A stretch of 64,000 nt of DNA, from the NCBI GenBank assembly GCA_964425745.1, contig CAYRNW010000004.1, positions 62,001 to 126,000 of the forward strand. The letters run 5' to 3'. Numbering within the stretch: the stretch's first letter is position 1; every line of letters begins with the position of its first letter. A model generated the notes under the pieces. That model was not told the DNA's origin and searched no databases. It saw only the letters and a program-made list of their open reading frames with translations. Origin of the DNA: CALCNS01 sp964425745. GTDB taxonomy: Bacteria; Bacillota; JAAYKD01. Below, in pieces: positions 1 through 8,022 of this stretch. Both the position numbers and the translations under genes were made by a program.

Positions 1-1
1 G

Positions 2-880
2 AAGAGTTTACAAGCTTACAGTGACACCAGCACGGTGCTATGGGAACAACGCTTCCCCACCTGGACTGAATCTGCTTGGGCCAGTGACGACGGTTACATT
101 TTGGTTTTAAGTCTCATCAATGAAACCGATTGGAAGGTCTCTCTGATTAGTAATCAAGGTACTTTGCTATGGGAACATGAAACCCTGCAACGTCTCATCA
201 CCGGTGCCAAAATCGCACCACAAGGGAAAGGTGTCTTGCTCACGACTCGTACCCAACAAGCGCCTTATACAACGGAGTTTGTTTTACTGAATGAAAATGG
301 TTTAGTGCTAGACAGCATCAGTCTGCCGGCAACCGTCTTGCATAGTTCCGCTTTGCATAGCGACGGCTTATCGGCTGTGGTTTCTACCGATCAGGAATTA
401 TATTTCCTAAAGGATCCAAAGCAACAAACAATCTCAACTTCAGCACTACTTCCAACCACAGCACCCTCTACGACTACACCAACTACAGAAACAGCACCAA
501 AGGAACCTGGGGAAGCAAAATTGACCCTACCGGCCCCAATTACAAGCTTGGTGATGGCAGAGAAGAACAACAGTGTCATCGCTGCTTGTTGGGATGATGT
601 CAACAAGAGTGGATGGTTGGTTTACGTAGACAAAAACAAGCAAGTTCTTTGGAGTGAACCTTTAGTAGAGAAACCTTTCCTTTTAGGTGTTCATCCTTCC
701 GGCTTTGCAGTATATGGGGGAGGTAATAGTCAACTATTTACCTATACCAATCAGGGAGCCGTAATATGGAAACACACTGTAACCGAGAAAAACCTGATTG
801 ATTTCGCCTTTTCACCCAGTGGTGAATTCATTGCCGGTCTCGACAGTAACGGGAAGCTCTTCCTCTGGCAAGTTCCTTAA
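2..880 (+). CDS. Beta-propeller (PQQ/WD-like) protein, 5' end outside the window
   Basis: The reading frame is open to the first bases of the window, so the gene starts upstream; the GTG at 35 is internal to a repeat and not a convincing start. The visible part shows repeated blades of the type 'G-x-LLWE', 'VLWSEPL', 'AVIWKHT' and 'GKLFLWQVP', as in PQQ-like or WD-like propellers (DUF5711-like proteins are a possible family). A Thr/Pro/Ala-rich linker of about 25 residues (roughly 140-165 of the visible part) separates two groups of blades. It lies 20 bp before a CvpA gene and is probably co-transcribed. Its function is unknown; an extracytoplasmic sensing or scaffold role is a guess. The N-terminal anchor or signal cannot be judged. 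Confidence 0.6.
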   Translation, partial: KSLQAYSDTSTVLWEQRFPTWTESAWASDDGYILVLSLINETDWKVSLISNQGTLLWEHETLQRLITGAKIAPQGKGVLLTTRTQQAPYTTEFVLLNENGLVLDSISLPATVLHSSALHSDGLSAVVSTDQELYFLKDPKQQTISTSALLPTTAPSTTTPTTETAPKEPGEAKLTLPAPITSLVMAEKNNSVIAACWDDVNKSGWLVYVDKNKQVLWSEPLVEKPFLLGVHPSGFAVYGGGNSQLFTYTNQGAVIWKHTVTEKNLIDFAFSPSGEFIAGLDSNGKLFLWQVP

Positions 881-900
881 CCGAAAGGACGTGAAAACTC

Positions 901-1617
901 ATGACGGACTCCTTACTCAAAAGTTATAACTGGATCGACGGTGTTATTGTATTGATGCTGCTAATTGGGGCTTTTAGAGGCTACCGTTCGGGTTTTTTGC
1001 GAGCAGTCATCGGCCTCAGTGTCACCATTGGTGGTGTTGTTGCTGCCATTATGTATCATCCTCAGGTAGCACTTTGGCTCAATGATTTATTCAAATTGCA
1101 AGAGAAAATCATCACCTACTTAACACCCAGGATTACCATCCCAACGATGCCAATTTCCGAAGCCGACCCTATTGGCTTTTTGGCCGAGCATGTTTTAAAA
1201 ATGAAATTGCCCCAAGCCACGCTTGATTATTTACGTGAGAGTGTAGAATCTTTAGGAAAAATCAATGTTCAAGCCATGGCTGGGAATCTAAGTGAATTGG
1301 TTGCGAGCTTGTTGGCCAGCTTATTAATCAACGCACTTGCCTTTTTAACCATCCTTGTTGGAATTCATTTGGCAGGTAATGTTCTCTTATTCTTCTTACG
1401 CCATATCTTGCGGGTGGCAGGAAGTTTGCCCGACCGTCTCTTTGGTTTAGCAGTGGGAGGTCTGCAATCGGCAGCGTTAGTTGTGGCTGTGCTGGCCCTA
1501 ATCGTACCAATCTTGGCTTCGGGAGGTCAAACCACCCTTGCCGAAGCGGTCTCTGAATCGATGTTGGCCGATTATTTGATGAAGCTCTATTATTCAATAC
1601 TCTCTTTGTTTTCCTAA
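901..1617 (+). CDS. CvpA family membrane protein
   Basis: A 238-residue membrane protein with the CvpA/YshB layout: the N-terminal motif 'WIDGVIVLMLLIGAFRGYRSG' type (shown here only in part) with a helix at about 12-33, a second at about 35-52, a polar extracytoplasmic stretch of about 80 residues, then two or three helices at about 140-165 and 180-205. The 'GAFRGYRSGF' segment is the family signature. CvpA proteins are linked to colicin V export and membrane or envelope homeostasis, but their reaction is not known. The start ATG follows the preceding stop by 20 bp, with a GAAAGGACG-type ribosome site. It is 14 bp from the DUF951 gene. Confidence 0.8.
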   Translation: MTDSLLKSYNWIDGVIVLMLLIGAFRGYRSGFLRAVIGLSVTIGGVVAAIMYHPQVALWLNDLFKLQEKIITYLTPRITIPTMPISEADPIGFLAEHVLKMKLPQATLDYLRESVESLGKINVQAMAGNLSELVASLLASLLINALAFLTILVGIHLAGNVLLFFLRHILRVAGSLPDRLFGLAVGGLQSAALVVAVLALIVPILASGGQTTLAEAVSESMLADYLMKLYYSILSLFS

Positions 1618-1631
1618 AGGAAGGTAGAACT

Positions 1632-1880
1632 ATGGCAGATTATCTGATTGGTGACGTTGTAAAAATGAAAAAAGCGCATCCATGTGGTGGAGACACATGG
1701 GAGGTCTTACGCATTGGCATGGACTTTCGCATCCGTTGCCAGACCTGTGGACACAGCCTGCTGATTCCTCGCAGTAAATTCGAGAAATCGGTCAAAGTGG
1801 TCCTTCAACGAGGCGATGAAGCAAAAACGGCTCAAAATCGTCCGCTTTTTGACCTGAATCTGCCTGAAAAAAAGGAATAA
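1632..1880 (+). CDS. DUF951 family protein
   Basis: An 82-residue protein matching the DUF951 layout: 'DVVKMKKAHPCGG..WEV.R.G.DFRI.C..CGH' with a Cys (residue ~17) and a CxxC (~37-40), followed by 'IPRSKFEKSVK'. The family is widespread in Firmicutes, usually next to rpsF, as here. The cysteines suggest a small metal-binding or nucleic-acid-associated fold, but no biochemical role is established. The C-terminal tail of about 25 residues is polar and poorly conserved. It sits 14 bp after the CvpA gene and just before the rpsF promoter. Confidence 0.85.
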   Translation: MADYLIGDVVKMKKAHPCGGDTWEVLRIGMDFRIRCQTCGHSLLIPRSKFEKSVKVVLQRGDEAKTAQNRPLFDLNLPEKKE

Positions 1881-1895
1881 CTTCTGTTTACAAGG

Positions 1896-1924
1896 TTGCA
1901 ATTTTCTTTTACATGTGATACAAT
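1896..1924 (+). promoter_or_regulatory. Sigma-A-type promoter of the rpsF operon
   Basis: TTGCAA (1896-1901), a spacer of exactly 17 bp, and TACAAT (1919-1924). Transcription would begin near 1931, immediately before the hairpin leader of rpsF. Confidence 0.7.
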
Positions 1925-1930
1925 TTCTTA

Positions 1931-1973
1931 GTTCCCCCGCTCTGCCAAAGGCGGAGCCGTTAGTCCGGGGGGG
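1931..1973 (+). promoter_or_regulatory. Candidate S6:S18-binding leader of rpsF
   Basis: An outer stem (CCCCCG at 1934-1939 with CGGGGG at 1966-1971) encloses a 7-bp hairpin (1940-1946 with 1950-1956, loop AAA). The 3' side of the internal bulge begins with CCG (1957-1959). A hairpin with a bulged CCG in front of rpsF is the hallmark of the S6:S18 autoregulatory RNA known in many bacteria. The 3' arm leads directly into the Shine-Dalgarno GGAGGAGGTG, so binding could block translation. Confidence 0.6.
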
Positions 1974-1987
1974 AGGAGGTGAATGGA

Positions 1988-2275
1988 ATGAATCATTACG
2001 AATTGATGTACATCATGGTTCCTACCTTAGAAGGCGAAGCCTTGGAGACCGTGATGACGAAGGTCACCACATTGATCGAGTCGGTCAATGGCACCATCAC
2101 TGAGGTGAAGAAATGGGGCAAACGACGTCTCGCATATGAAATCAACGACATTAAAGAAGGTTTCTATGTAGTTGTTACCTTTGACGCAGACCCCAGTAGC
2201 ATTACTGAAATCGATCGTGTTTTGAAGCTCACTGAAGAGATTTTGCGCTTCATGATTACAAGAGATGAAGATTAA
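1988..2275 (+). CDS. rpsF: 30S ribosomal protein S6
   Basis: A 95-residue S6 protein with the family core: 'YELMYIMVP' at the N terminus, the 'WGKRRLAYEIND.KEGFYV' strand-turn, and the 'LKLTEEILRFMITR' helix. S6 binds 16S rRNA together with S18 in the 30S platform. I chose the ATG at 1988 over the in-frame GTG at 1979 because GTG lies inside the Shine-Dalgarno GGAGGAGGTG. It is the first gene of rpsF-ssb-rpsR and is probably autoregulated by the leader hairpin upstream. Confidence 0.97.
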   Translation: MNHYELMYIMVPTLEGEALETVMTKVTTLIESVNGTITEVKKWGKRRLAYEINDIKEGFYVVVTFDADPSSITEIDRVLKLTEEILRFMITRDED

Positions 2276-2297
2276 GAGAGATACGGAGGAATGAGCG

Positions 2298-2732
2298 ATG
2301 GTTAACCATATCGTTTTAGTCGGCCGTCTCACCCGAGACCCCGAAATGCGTTATACCCCCAGCGGTGCTTCGGTAGCCCGTTTCACCTTGGCTGTTGACC
2401 GCAATCGTAAAGGCCCCAACGGAGAACGTCAAACTGACTTTATTCGTTGCAGTATCTGGAATAAACAAGCTGAATTCGTCATTAACTACGTACAAAAAGG
2501 CCGCTTAGTGGCCGTTGAAGGGTCCCTACGCATTGATAGCGTCACCCAACCCGACGGCACCCGCCGCGATTACGTAGAGGTTTCCTGCAATTCCATAACC
2601 CCCTTGGATCGACCCAAGGATTCCGGTATGGACAGCGGTGAAATCCCAGGCGATATGCCTTACGAATCCTATGAAGGTAGCAAGTCCGGTAAACAAGCTC
2701 AAGAGAGCGATGACGACGTACCTTTCAACTAA
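2298..2732 (+). CDS. ssb: Single-stranded DNA-binding protein
   Basis: A 144-residue SSB with the OB fold in residues 1-108 ('NHIVLVGRLTRDPEMRYTPSG', 'FTLAVDRN', 'FIRCSIWNKQAE', 'KGRLVAVEGSLRID'), then a disordered acidic Gly/Ser/Asp linker and the acidic tip 'DDDVPFN' that recruits replication and repair partners. The tip is the usual Firmicute DDDxPF form. The gene is 22 bp after rpsF with a GGAGGA ribosome site and lies between S6 and S18, the standard arrangement. Confidence 0.97.
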   Translation: MVNHIVLVGRLTRDPEMRYTPSGASVARFTLAVDRNRKGPNGERQTDFIRCSIWNKQAEFVINYVQKGRLVAVEGSLRIDSVTQPDGTRRDYVEVSCNSITPLDRPKDSGMDSGEIPGDMPYESYEGSKSGKQAQESDDDVPFN

Positions 2733-2765
2733 AAATCAACTGAACATATAAAGGAGATAAGATCC

Positions 2766-3044
2766 ATGGCTGACTTCAATCGCAATCGCAACCGCGATGC
2801 TGATGATAAAAATGAACGCCGCTCCAGAGGGCGTAAGCCCCGCCGCCGCGTTTGCAGCTTCTGCGTAGACAAAGTCGAACAAATCGACTACAAAGAAGTA
2901 GATCGTCTACGTCGTTTCCTCACTGAGCGTGGTAAAATTTTACCCCGTCGTGTTTCCGGAAACTGTGCAAAACATCAACGCAAATTAACGCAAGCTATTA
3001 AGAGAGCACGAATTGTTGCTCTGTTGCCTTTCACAACTGAATAG
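2766..3044 (+). CDS. rpsR: 30S ribosomal protein S18
   Basis: A 92-residue S18. The N-terminal 25 residues are an Arg/Asp/Asn-rich extension; the conserved core follows: 'RRRVCSFC.DKVEQIDYKEVDRLRRFLTERGKILPRRVSGNCAKHQRKLTQAIKRAR'-type sequence, read here in parts. The motif C-x2-C ... C-x2-H ('CSFC', 'CAKH') is the zinc-binding (C+) form of S18. It closes the rpsF operon and is followed by a terminator at 3051-3083. Confidence 0.97.
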   Translation: MADFNRNRNRDADDKNERRSRGRKPRRRVCSFCVDKVEQIDYKEVDRLRRFLTERGKILPRRVSGNCAKHQRKLTQAIKRARIVALLPFTTE

Positions 3045-3050
3045 TACTTG

Positions 3051-3083
3051 AACCGCCTAGAATCAAAGCTGGGCGGTTTTTGT
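3051..3083 (+). terminator. Intrinsic terminator after rpsR
   Basis: Stem AACCGCC (3051-3057) with GGCGGTT (3072-3078), then a T-run. It starts 7 bp past the rpsR stop codon. Confidence 0.75.
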
Positions 3084-3100
3084 TTGGCTCTAACCCGTTA

Positions 3101-3129
3101 TTGACGAAAAGAAAAACATCGGCTAAAAT
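3101..3129 (+). promoter_or_regulatory. Sigma-A-type promoter ahead of the yybS-rplI-lonC-dnaB group
   Basis: TTGACG (3101-3106), 17-bp spacer, TAAAAT (3124-3129), just past the rpsR terminator. The leader to the TTG start at 3235 is about 100 nt, with no recognised riboswitch. Confidence 0.65.
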
Positions 3130-3234
3130 GGAGTGTCCTACTTATGAACTTCATATGAAGTCCTCCAGAAAGCAGGAACCGCAAACCCTTAGAGCGAAAT
3201 TATTAGAGTGTTACTCTTGAAAGGTGGTGAGACT

Positions 3235-4230
3235 TTGAATCGTGCTTACCCAATCCGCTCGTTGACGGAAGGTGCAACGATGAGCGGTGTGTTTATTCTG
3301 CTGGCCATCATAACCTATTATTCTCCCATTGGCACAATTCTGTTATTGGCCATGTCAGCGCCCACTGCGATTCTTGTCCTTCGCCATAATTGGAAGGTCG
3401 GACTCTTGTCTGCTGTGTCTTCTTTGCTCCTGTTGCTGATCTTGTTAGATCCAATCTACGTTTTGACCGGGTGCTTGACGCTACAATTCACCGGCTTAAT
3501 TTTGGGGATTTCCTTGCGCAATCAGTGGGGTCCTTGGACTTCTGTTTTTACCACCAGTGTCGCATGCTTACTGGGTTTTCTTTTTCTAATCGCCGCTAGC
3601 TCTCTGATCTTTGATATCAATTACATTGATGAGATGATTGAAATGTATCGGCAGGCGTCCGTCGCCTCGTTGGAATTGGCCCAACAATTTAACCTTCCTG
3701 AAGAGCAAACCACCTTATTACAGAGAGTTCCCGAACTCATTGAAACTGTGTTCACAACGCTGTTTCCCATGCTTTTGGTTTTAAGCTCCTTTATCAATGC
3801 TTTGTTGAATTATCAAGTCATGGTCTTGCTTGGCAAACGCATGAATTTTACGGTCAGATCTCTACCTCCTTTCCAAACCTGGCGTTTACCCGATTGGTTT
3901 GGCTTAGGTTACATGGTTGCTTTTATTGCGAATTGGCTGGGACAAACTCAATCGATTGCCCCTTTGGTCATGACTGCAGATAATATTTATCAACTTTTTT
4001 ACTTCCTGCTTCAAGTTCAAGGCATCTCCGTTTCCGTTTGGTATTTACTGAAATTCAATGTAAGTCCAATCTTCCGCTGGTTGGTCCTTCTCTTCTTATA
4101 TTTAAATCCCTATCTTGCCTTTATTGCAATTTTAGTGGGTTTAGCCGACCTCATTTTCGACCTCCGAAGACTAACCCCCCGCAGAAGGCTACCACCTCCG
4201 GAAACGTTGCCGGAAGAGACTCCTCAATAA
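3235..4230 (+). CDS. YybS-type (DUF2232) membrane protein
   Basis: A roughly 331-residue polytopic membrane protein of the DUF2232/YybS family: an N-terminal 'R.LTEGA..' motif, about 8 hydrophobic helices, and a basic-proline C-terminal tail. The family occurs beside rplI and dnaB in Firmicutes and may be an ECF-transporter-like S-component; the substrate is unknown. I prefer the TTG at 3235 (well-spaced AAAGGTGGTG upstream) over the GTG at 3208. In many relatives gdpP (c-di-AMP phosphodiesterase) lies between this gene and rplI; here rplI follows after only 17 bp, so gdpP is absent from this position. Confidence 0.8.
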   Translation: MNRAYPIRSLTEGATMSGVFILLAIITYYSPIGTILLLAMSAPTAILVLRHNWKVGLLSAVSSLLLLLILLDPIYVLTGCLTLQFTGLILGISLRNQWGPWTSVFTTSVACLLGFLFLIAASSLIFDINYIDEMIEMYRQASVASLELAQQFNLPEEQTTLLQRVPELIETVFTTLFPMLLVLSSFINALLNYQVMVLLGKRMNFTVRSLPPFQTWRLPDWFGLGYMVAFIANWLGQTQSIAPLVMTADNIYQLFYFLLQVQGISVSVWYLLKFNVSPIFRWLVLLFLYLNPYLAFIAILVGLADLIFDLRRLTPRRRLPPPETLPEETPQ

Positions 4231-4247
4231 GAAAGGAATGATACATC

Positions 4248-4697
4248 ATGGAAGTCATTTTAACCCAAGACGTAAAAGGTGTGGGCCGCAAAGGTCAAAA
4301 ACTCAATGTAGCAGAAGGCTATGGCCGAAATTATCTTTTACCCAGAGAATTGGCCATTGAGGCAACCGCCGGTGCCGTTCAACAAATGATTCAACGCGAC
4401 GAAGGCAAAGCTCGTCGTCTGCAACGCGAAAAAGAAAAAGCAATGGAAACAGCCAAGCAATTAGAGAACGTTAGCGTGGTCATAAAAAGCAAGCACAGCG
4501 AAGGTGGTAAACTTTTTGGTGCCATCACTACCAGTCAAATCGCCGATGAACTCAGTCGTCAGCACAAAATCAGCATCGATCGCAAAAAAATCGAGTTGAA
4601 AGACCACATCAAGACCTTAGGGGTCTTTGAAGTTCCGGTTCGGATTTATCCGGAAATGGTTGTAAAATTGGTTGTTAAAGTCCATCCTATCGATTAA
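4248..4697 (+). CDS. rplI: 50S ribosomal protein L9
   Basis: A 149-residue L9 with the family's N-terminal domain ('MEVILTQDVKGVGRKGQ', 'VAEGYGRNYLLPR.LA'), a long connecting helix (about residues 42-75), and the C-terminal rRNA-binding domain with 'GGKLFGAITTSQIADEL' and 'K.LG.FEVPVRIYPEM'. Length and signatures are standard. It follows the YybS-type gene by 17 bp with an AAGAAAGGAATG ribosome site. Confidence 0.97.
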   Translation: MEVILTQDVKGVGRKGQKLNVAEGYGRNYLLPRELAIEATAGAVQQMIQRDEGKARRLQREKEKAMETAKQLENVSVVIKSKHSEGGKLFGAITTSQIADELSRQHKISIDRKKIELKDHIKTLGVFEVPVRIYPEMVVKLVVKVHPID

Positions 4698-4733
4698 TCT
4701 GAGTAGACAAATGAACCCCCGGAGGAATTTACG

Positions 4734-6656
4734 TTGCAACAAACAATACATGATTATCTGAATCAATTCAAGGATTTGAATTGGCAAGATCTTTCCGAAA
4801 AAACCGATCTGCTTCACCAACGCGTCACCGCACTTTATGCACTAATGGCTCAAGTGATGGGTCCCGACCGTTTGGTAGGCCGTGCCGCAAAACTGGAAAT
4901 CGTTGATTTAGTCAGCGATGAAGATGTCATCAATCGCTTGTGGGGCTTACAAAAATTGATTCATGGGGATCCGGATGTAGTAAAGCCAAGTACCGAAAAC
5001 CTACCGGCCGTCATGGAACAAATAGAAAATGACTTGGCAGAATTTATTGCCCGCCGCTCGGTTGAGGATCGTTTAGAACGCATTGTCAGTGAACGGCTAC
5101 AAAGTCAGCAAGAAGATTACATGCGTGACATTAAATTGTCGTTGATCAAAGAGGAAAACGGTCCTGAAACCGAAATTACCTTGCGTAAGCTCAACGATTT
5201 AATCCATTTAGAAAAACGGAAAGCCCCAAAAATGGCTATGGAGCAAATGCGTCCCCAAACCTTGAATGAGGTTGTGGGGCAGGCGCAGGCGAAAGTCGCT
5301 CTCATGGCTAAATTAGCCACGCCTTATCCACAACATATTTTACTCTATGGGCCTCCTGGCGTTGGCAAAACCACGGTTGCTCGTTTGGTATTAGAAGAAG
5401 CGCGTCGCTCCACTCGCTCAGCCTTTGGTGCAGAAGCTCCCTTTGTAGAAGTGGACGGCACGACCTTGCGTTGGGATCCACGAGAGATTACCAATCCTCT
5501 CTTAGGTTCTGTGCATGATCCAATCTACCAGGGAGCCCGTCGTGATTTAGCCGACAGCGCCGTTCCGGAACCCAAGCCCGGACTTGTGACGGAAGCACAT
5601 GGAGGCATTTTATTTATCGATGAGATTGGCGAGATGGATTATCAACTCCAAGCCAAATTACTCAAAGTTCTGGAAGACAAGCGCGTCTTTTTTGAGTCAG
5701 CCTATTACGACCCGGAAAACACCAATGCTCCGGAATATATTCATAAGCTCTTTGAAGAAGGAGCTCCGGCTAACTTCATTCTCATTGGAGCAACCACACG
5801 GAGCCCCGAAGAGATCAACCCTGCTATCCGTTCCCGCTGTGCAGAGGTTTTCTTTGATCCCCTTTATAAGAGCGATATTGAAGAAGTGGTGAAAGGCGCT
5901 GCTCAACGGTTGAAAATCAACCTCGAAGACGGTGCCGAGACCCTCATTGCCGAGCACACCGACGAAGCGCGCAAAGCCGTCAATATTTTAGCCGACAGCT
6001 ATGGTTATGTCATTTCCCGCATGGAAGGCAAACTTGATCGCCGTAAAAGTGTGAATGTTTCAGTAGCTGATGTCCAAGAGATCTTACAAATCAGCCGTAT
6101 TTCCCCACAGGCACCCGGAAAATCTTCTCCGATTGGTAAGGTTGGTCAAATCTTCGGTTTAGGCGCATTTGGCTTTACCGGCTCTGTTTTAGAAATCGAA
6201 GCCGCAGTCTTCCCCACCCAAGAACCGGGAAAGGGTCAAATCCGTTTCAACGATACCGCAGGCAGTATGGCCAAGGATTCCATCTTTGTGGCTTCTACCG
6301 TAATACGCAAAACGTTGAACATTCGCTTGAACGACTACGATGTCCATGTCAACTTTATTGGGGGCGGCAATGTCGACGGACCCTCTGCCGGTGCTGCGCT
6401 CACCTTAGCCTTGATCAGCGCCTTACAAAATAAGCCTTTGCGTCAAGACATTGCAATGACCGGAGAAATCTCCTTACAAGGGTTGATCAAGCCGGTAGGT
6501 GGACTATACGGAAAGCTCTACGGGGCTGCTCGCGCAGGTCTAAAGGAGATCCTAATTCCGGAAGAAAATCGCAAAGAATTACCTGCAGAAATGTATGGCG
6601 TTCGTCTGGTAGCGGTTCAGACTATTGAAGAAGCCATGAAATTAATGTTATTATAA
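4734..6656 (+). CDS. lonC: ATP-dependent Lon-type protease LonC
   Basis: A 640-residue protein with an N-terminal helical region (1-165), an AAA+ module (Walker A 'GPPGVGKTTVAR' near 205, Walker B 'GILFIDEIGEMD' near 285, arginine-bearing 'NPAIRSRCAEVFF' near 365) and a C-terminal Lon protease domain. The catalytic serine lies in 'NVDGPSAGAALTLAL' (~545) and the lysine in 'KPVGGLYGKLYGA' (~588). This order matches the spore-forming-Firmicute LonC family, which lacks the long Lon N-domain. Start TTG at 4734 has GGAGGAATTT at good spacing. It probably works in protein quality control; the family is tied by distribution to spore formers. Confidence 0.88.
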   Translation: MQQTIHDYLNQFKDLNWQDLSEKTDLLHQRVTALYALMAQVMGPDRLVGRAAKLEIVDLVSDEDVINRLWGLQKLIHGDPDVVKPSTENLPAVMEQIENDLAEFIARRSVEDRLERIVSERLQSQQEDYMRDIKLSLIKEENGPETEITLRKLNDLIHLEKRKAPKMAMEQMRPQTLNEVVGQAQAKVALMAKLATPYPQHILLYGPPGVGKTTVARLVLEEARRSTRSAFGAEAPFVEVDGTTLRWDPREITNPLLGSVHDPIYQGARRDLADSAVPEPKPGLVTEAHGGILFIDEIGEMDYQLQAKLLKVLEDKRVFFESAYYDPENTNAPEYIHKLFEEGAPANFILIGATTRSPEEINPAIRSRCAEVFFDPLYKSDIEEVVKGAAQRLKINLEDGAETLIAEHTDEARKAVNILADSYGYVISRMEGKLDRRKSVNVSVADVQEILQISRISPQAPGKSSPIGKVGQIFGLGAFGFTGSVLEIEAAVFPTQEPGKGQIRFNDTAGSMAKDSIFVASTVIRKTLNIRLNDYDVHVNFIGGGNVDGPSAGAALTLALISALQNKPLRQDIAMTGEISLQGLIKPVGGLYGKLYGAARAGLKEILIPEENRKELPAEMYGVRLVAVQTIEEAMKLMLL

Positions 6657-6678
6657 AGATTGACAGGAAGGGAGTGTT

Positions 6679-8001
6679 ATGATGCCGGAGCAGATGATGC
6701 CTAACAACCCGGAAGCCGAACAGTCGGTATTGGGTTCTCTCATCATTGAACGCAATGCTGTGACGAGTGTTATGGAAGAGTTGCAAGAAACCGATTTTTA
6801 TCGGGAGAGTCATCGCCAAATCTTTGCTGCCGCTTATGCACTCTATGCCCGTGGTGAGCCATTAGACTTAATCACCTTAGTCGCTGAGTTGAGGAGGCGT
6901 CAGAACTTAGAAAGTGCCGGGGGACTCAGTTACTTGAATCAATTGGCCGAAATTGTTCCAACCACCGCCAATCTCCCCTCATACATCAAAGAGCTGCAAG
7001 ACAAGGCCACCTTGCGTGCTATGATCATGAGTGCTCACAAAATTACCAATCTGTCTTTTACCGGTGAAGAATCCGCTCGCGACATTCTCAACACCGCCGA
7101 AAAAGAATTCCTCACCATAGCAAATCGGCGTGGGGGCGGCGCAACCTATTCTTCCATTGGAAATATTCTCTTTCACACCTATACCGAACTCGAAGTTCTG
7201 ATGAATAAACGCGCAAGCGTTACCGGAGTTAGCACCGGGTTTTATGATCTCGACAAATTCACCGCCGGATTCCAAAATTCCGACCTTTTGATTTTGGCAG
7301 CTCGGCCGGGTGTTGGTAAAACCACAGTCATGACCAATATCATGCAACATGCCGCGGTCACGACCAAAGTTCCCAGCGTATTTTTCAGTTTGGAAATGTC
7401 CAAAGAGCAGTTGGCGCAAAGAATTTTGTGCTCCGAGTCCGGGGTTGACCTCTATAAACTGCGCAACGGTTTTTTGGAGGACGCCGATTGGGAGAAAATC
7501 ACCAAAGCCATAGGTCCGTTATCTTCCTCTCCAATCTACATTGACGATACTCCTTCGCTCTCCGTGGTCGAGTTTCGCTCTCGTTTGCGCCGTATGAAAG
7601 CAGAATTGGGCATTGGTTTTGTGGTGATTGACTACCTACAGCTGATGACCTTAGACAGCAAACCCGAATCGCGCCAACAAGAAATTTCCTTCATTTCGCG
7701 AACCTTAAAAGCCATTGCCAAAGAATTGAATGTGCCCATTTTAGTTGCCTCCCAACTGAATCGTGGCGTGGAAAATCGAAACGATAAACGCCCGATGATG
7801 TCCGACTTATTGGAGTCGGGGGGGATTGAGGCCAATGCCGACGTGGTTATGTTTTTGTATCGAGATGATTACTACAATACCAATAGTGAAGACCCCAACG
7901 GAGCTGAGATTATTATTGCAAAACAAAGAAATGGTCCTACCGGGACGGTCAACCTTTTTTTCTTGAAAAATATCAACCGTTTTGTCAACAAAGATAAATA
8001 G
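6679..8001 (+). CDS. dnaB: Replicative DNA helicase
   Basis: A 440-residue DnaB (DnaC in Bacillus naming). The N-terminal collar domain spans ~1-105 ('NNPEAEQSVLGSLII'), followed by a linker and a RecA-like motor with 'AARPGVGKTTVMTNI' (Walker A, ~210), 'FSLEMSKEQLAQR', 'VVIDYLQLM' (Walker B, ~320), 'SRTLKAIAKELNVPI.ASQLNR' and 'RDDYYN' near the end. It unwinds the fork as a hexamer. Gene order lonC-dnaB with a 22-bp gap supports co-expression with the ribosomal gene group. Confidence 0.96.
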   Translation: MMPEQMMPNNPEAEQSVLGSLIIERNAVTSVMEELQETDFYRESHRQIFAAAYALYARGEPLDLITLVAELRRRQNLESAGGLSYLNQLAEIVPTTANLPSYIKELQDKATLRAMIMSAHKITNLSFTGEESARDILNTAEKEFLTIANRRGGGATYSSIGNILFHTYTELEVLMNKRASVTGVSTGFYDLDKFTAGFQNSDLLILAARPGVGKTTVMTNIMQHAAVTTKVPSVFFSLEMSKEQLAQRILCSESGVDLYKLRNGFLEDADWEKITKAIGPLSSSPIYIDDTPSLSVVEFRSRLRRMKAELGIGFVVIDYLQLMTLDSKPESRQQEISFISRTLKAIAKELNVPILVASQLNRGVENRNDKRPMMSDLLESGGIEANADVVMFLYRDDYYNTNSEDPNGAEIIIAKQRNGPTGTVNLFFLKNINRFVNKDK

Positions 8002-8022
8002 AGCAAGGAGAATATAGACCTT

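Noticed and set aside
1979..1987. GTG start for rpsF
   Set aside because: The codon is part of the Shine-Dalgarno sequence; the ATG at 1988 gives the conserved N terminus.
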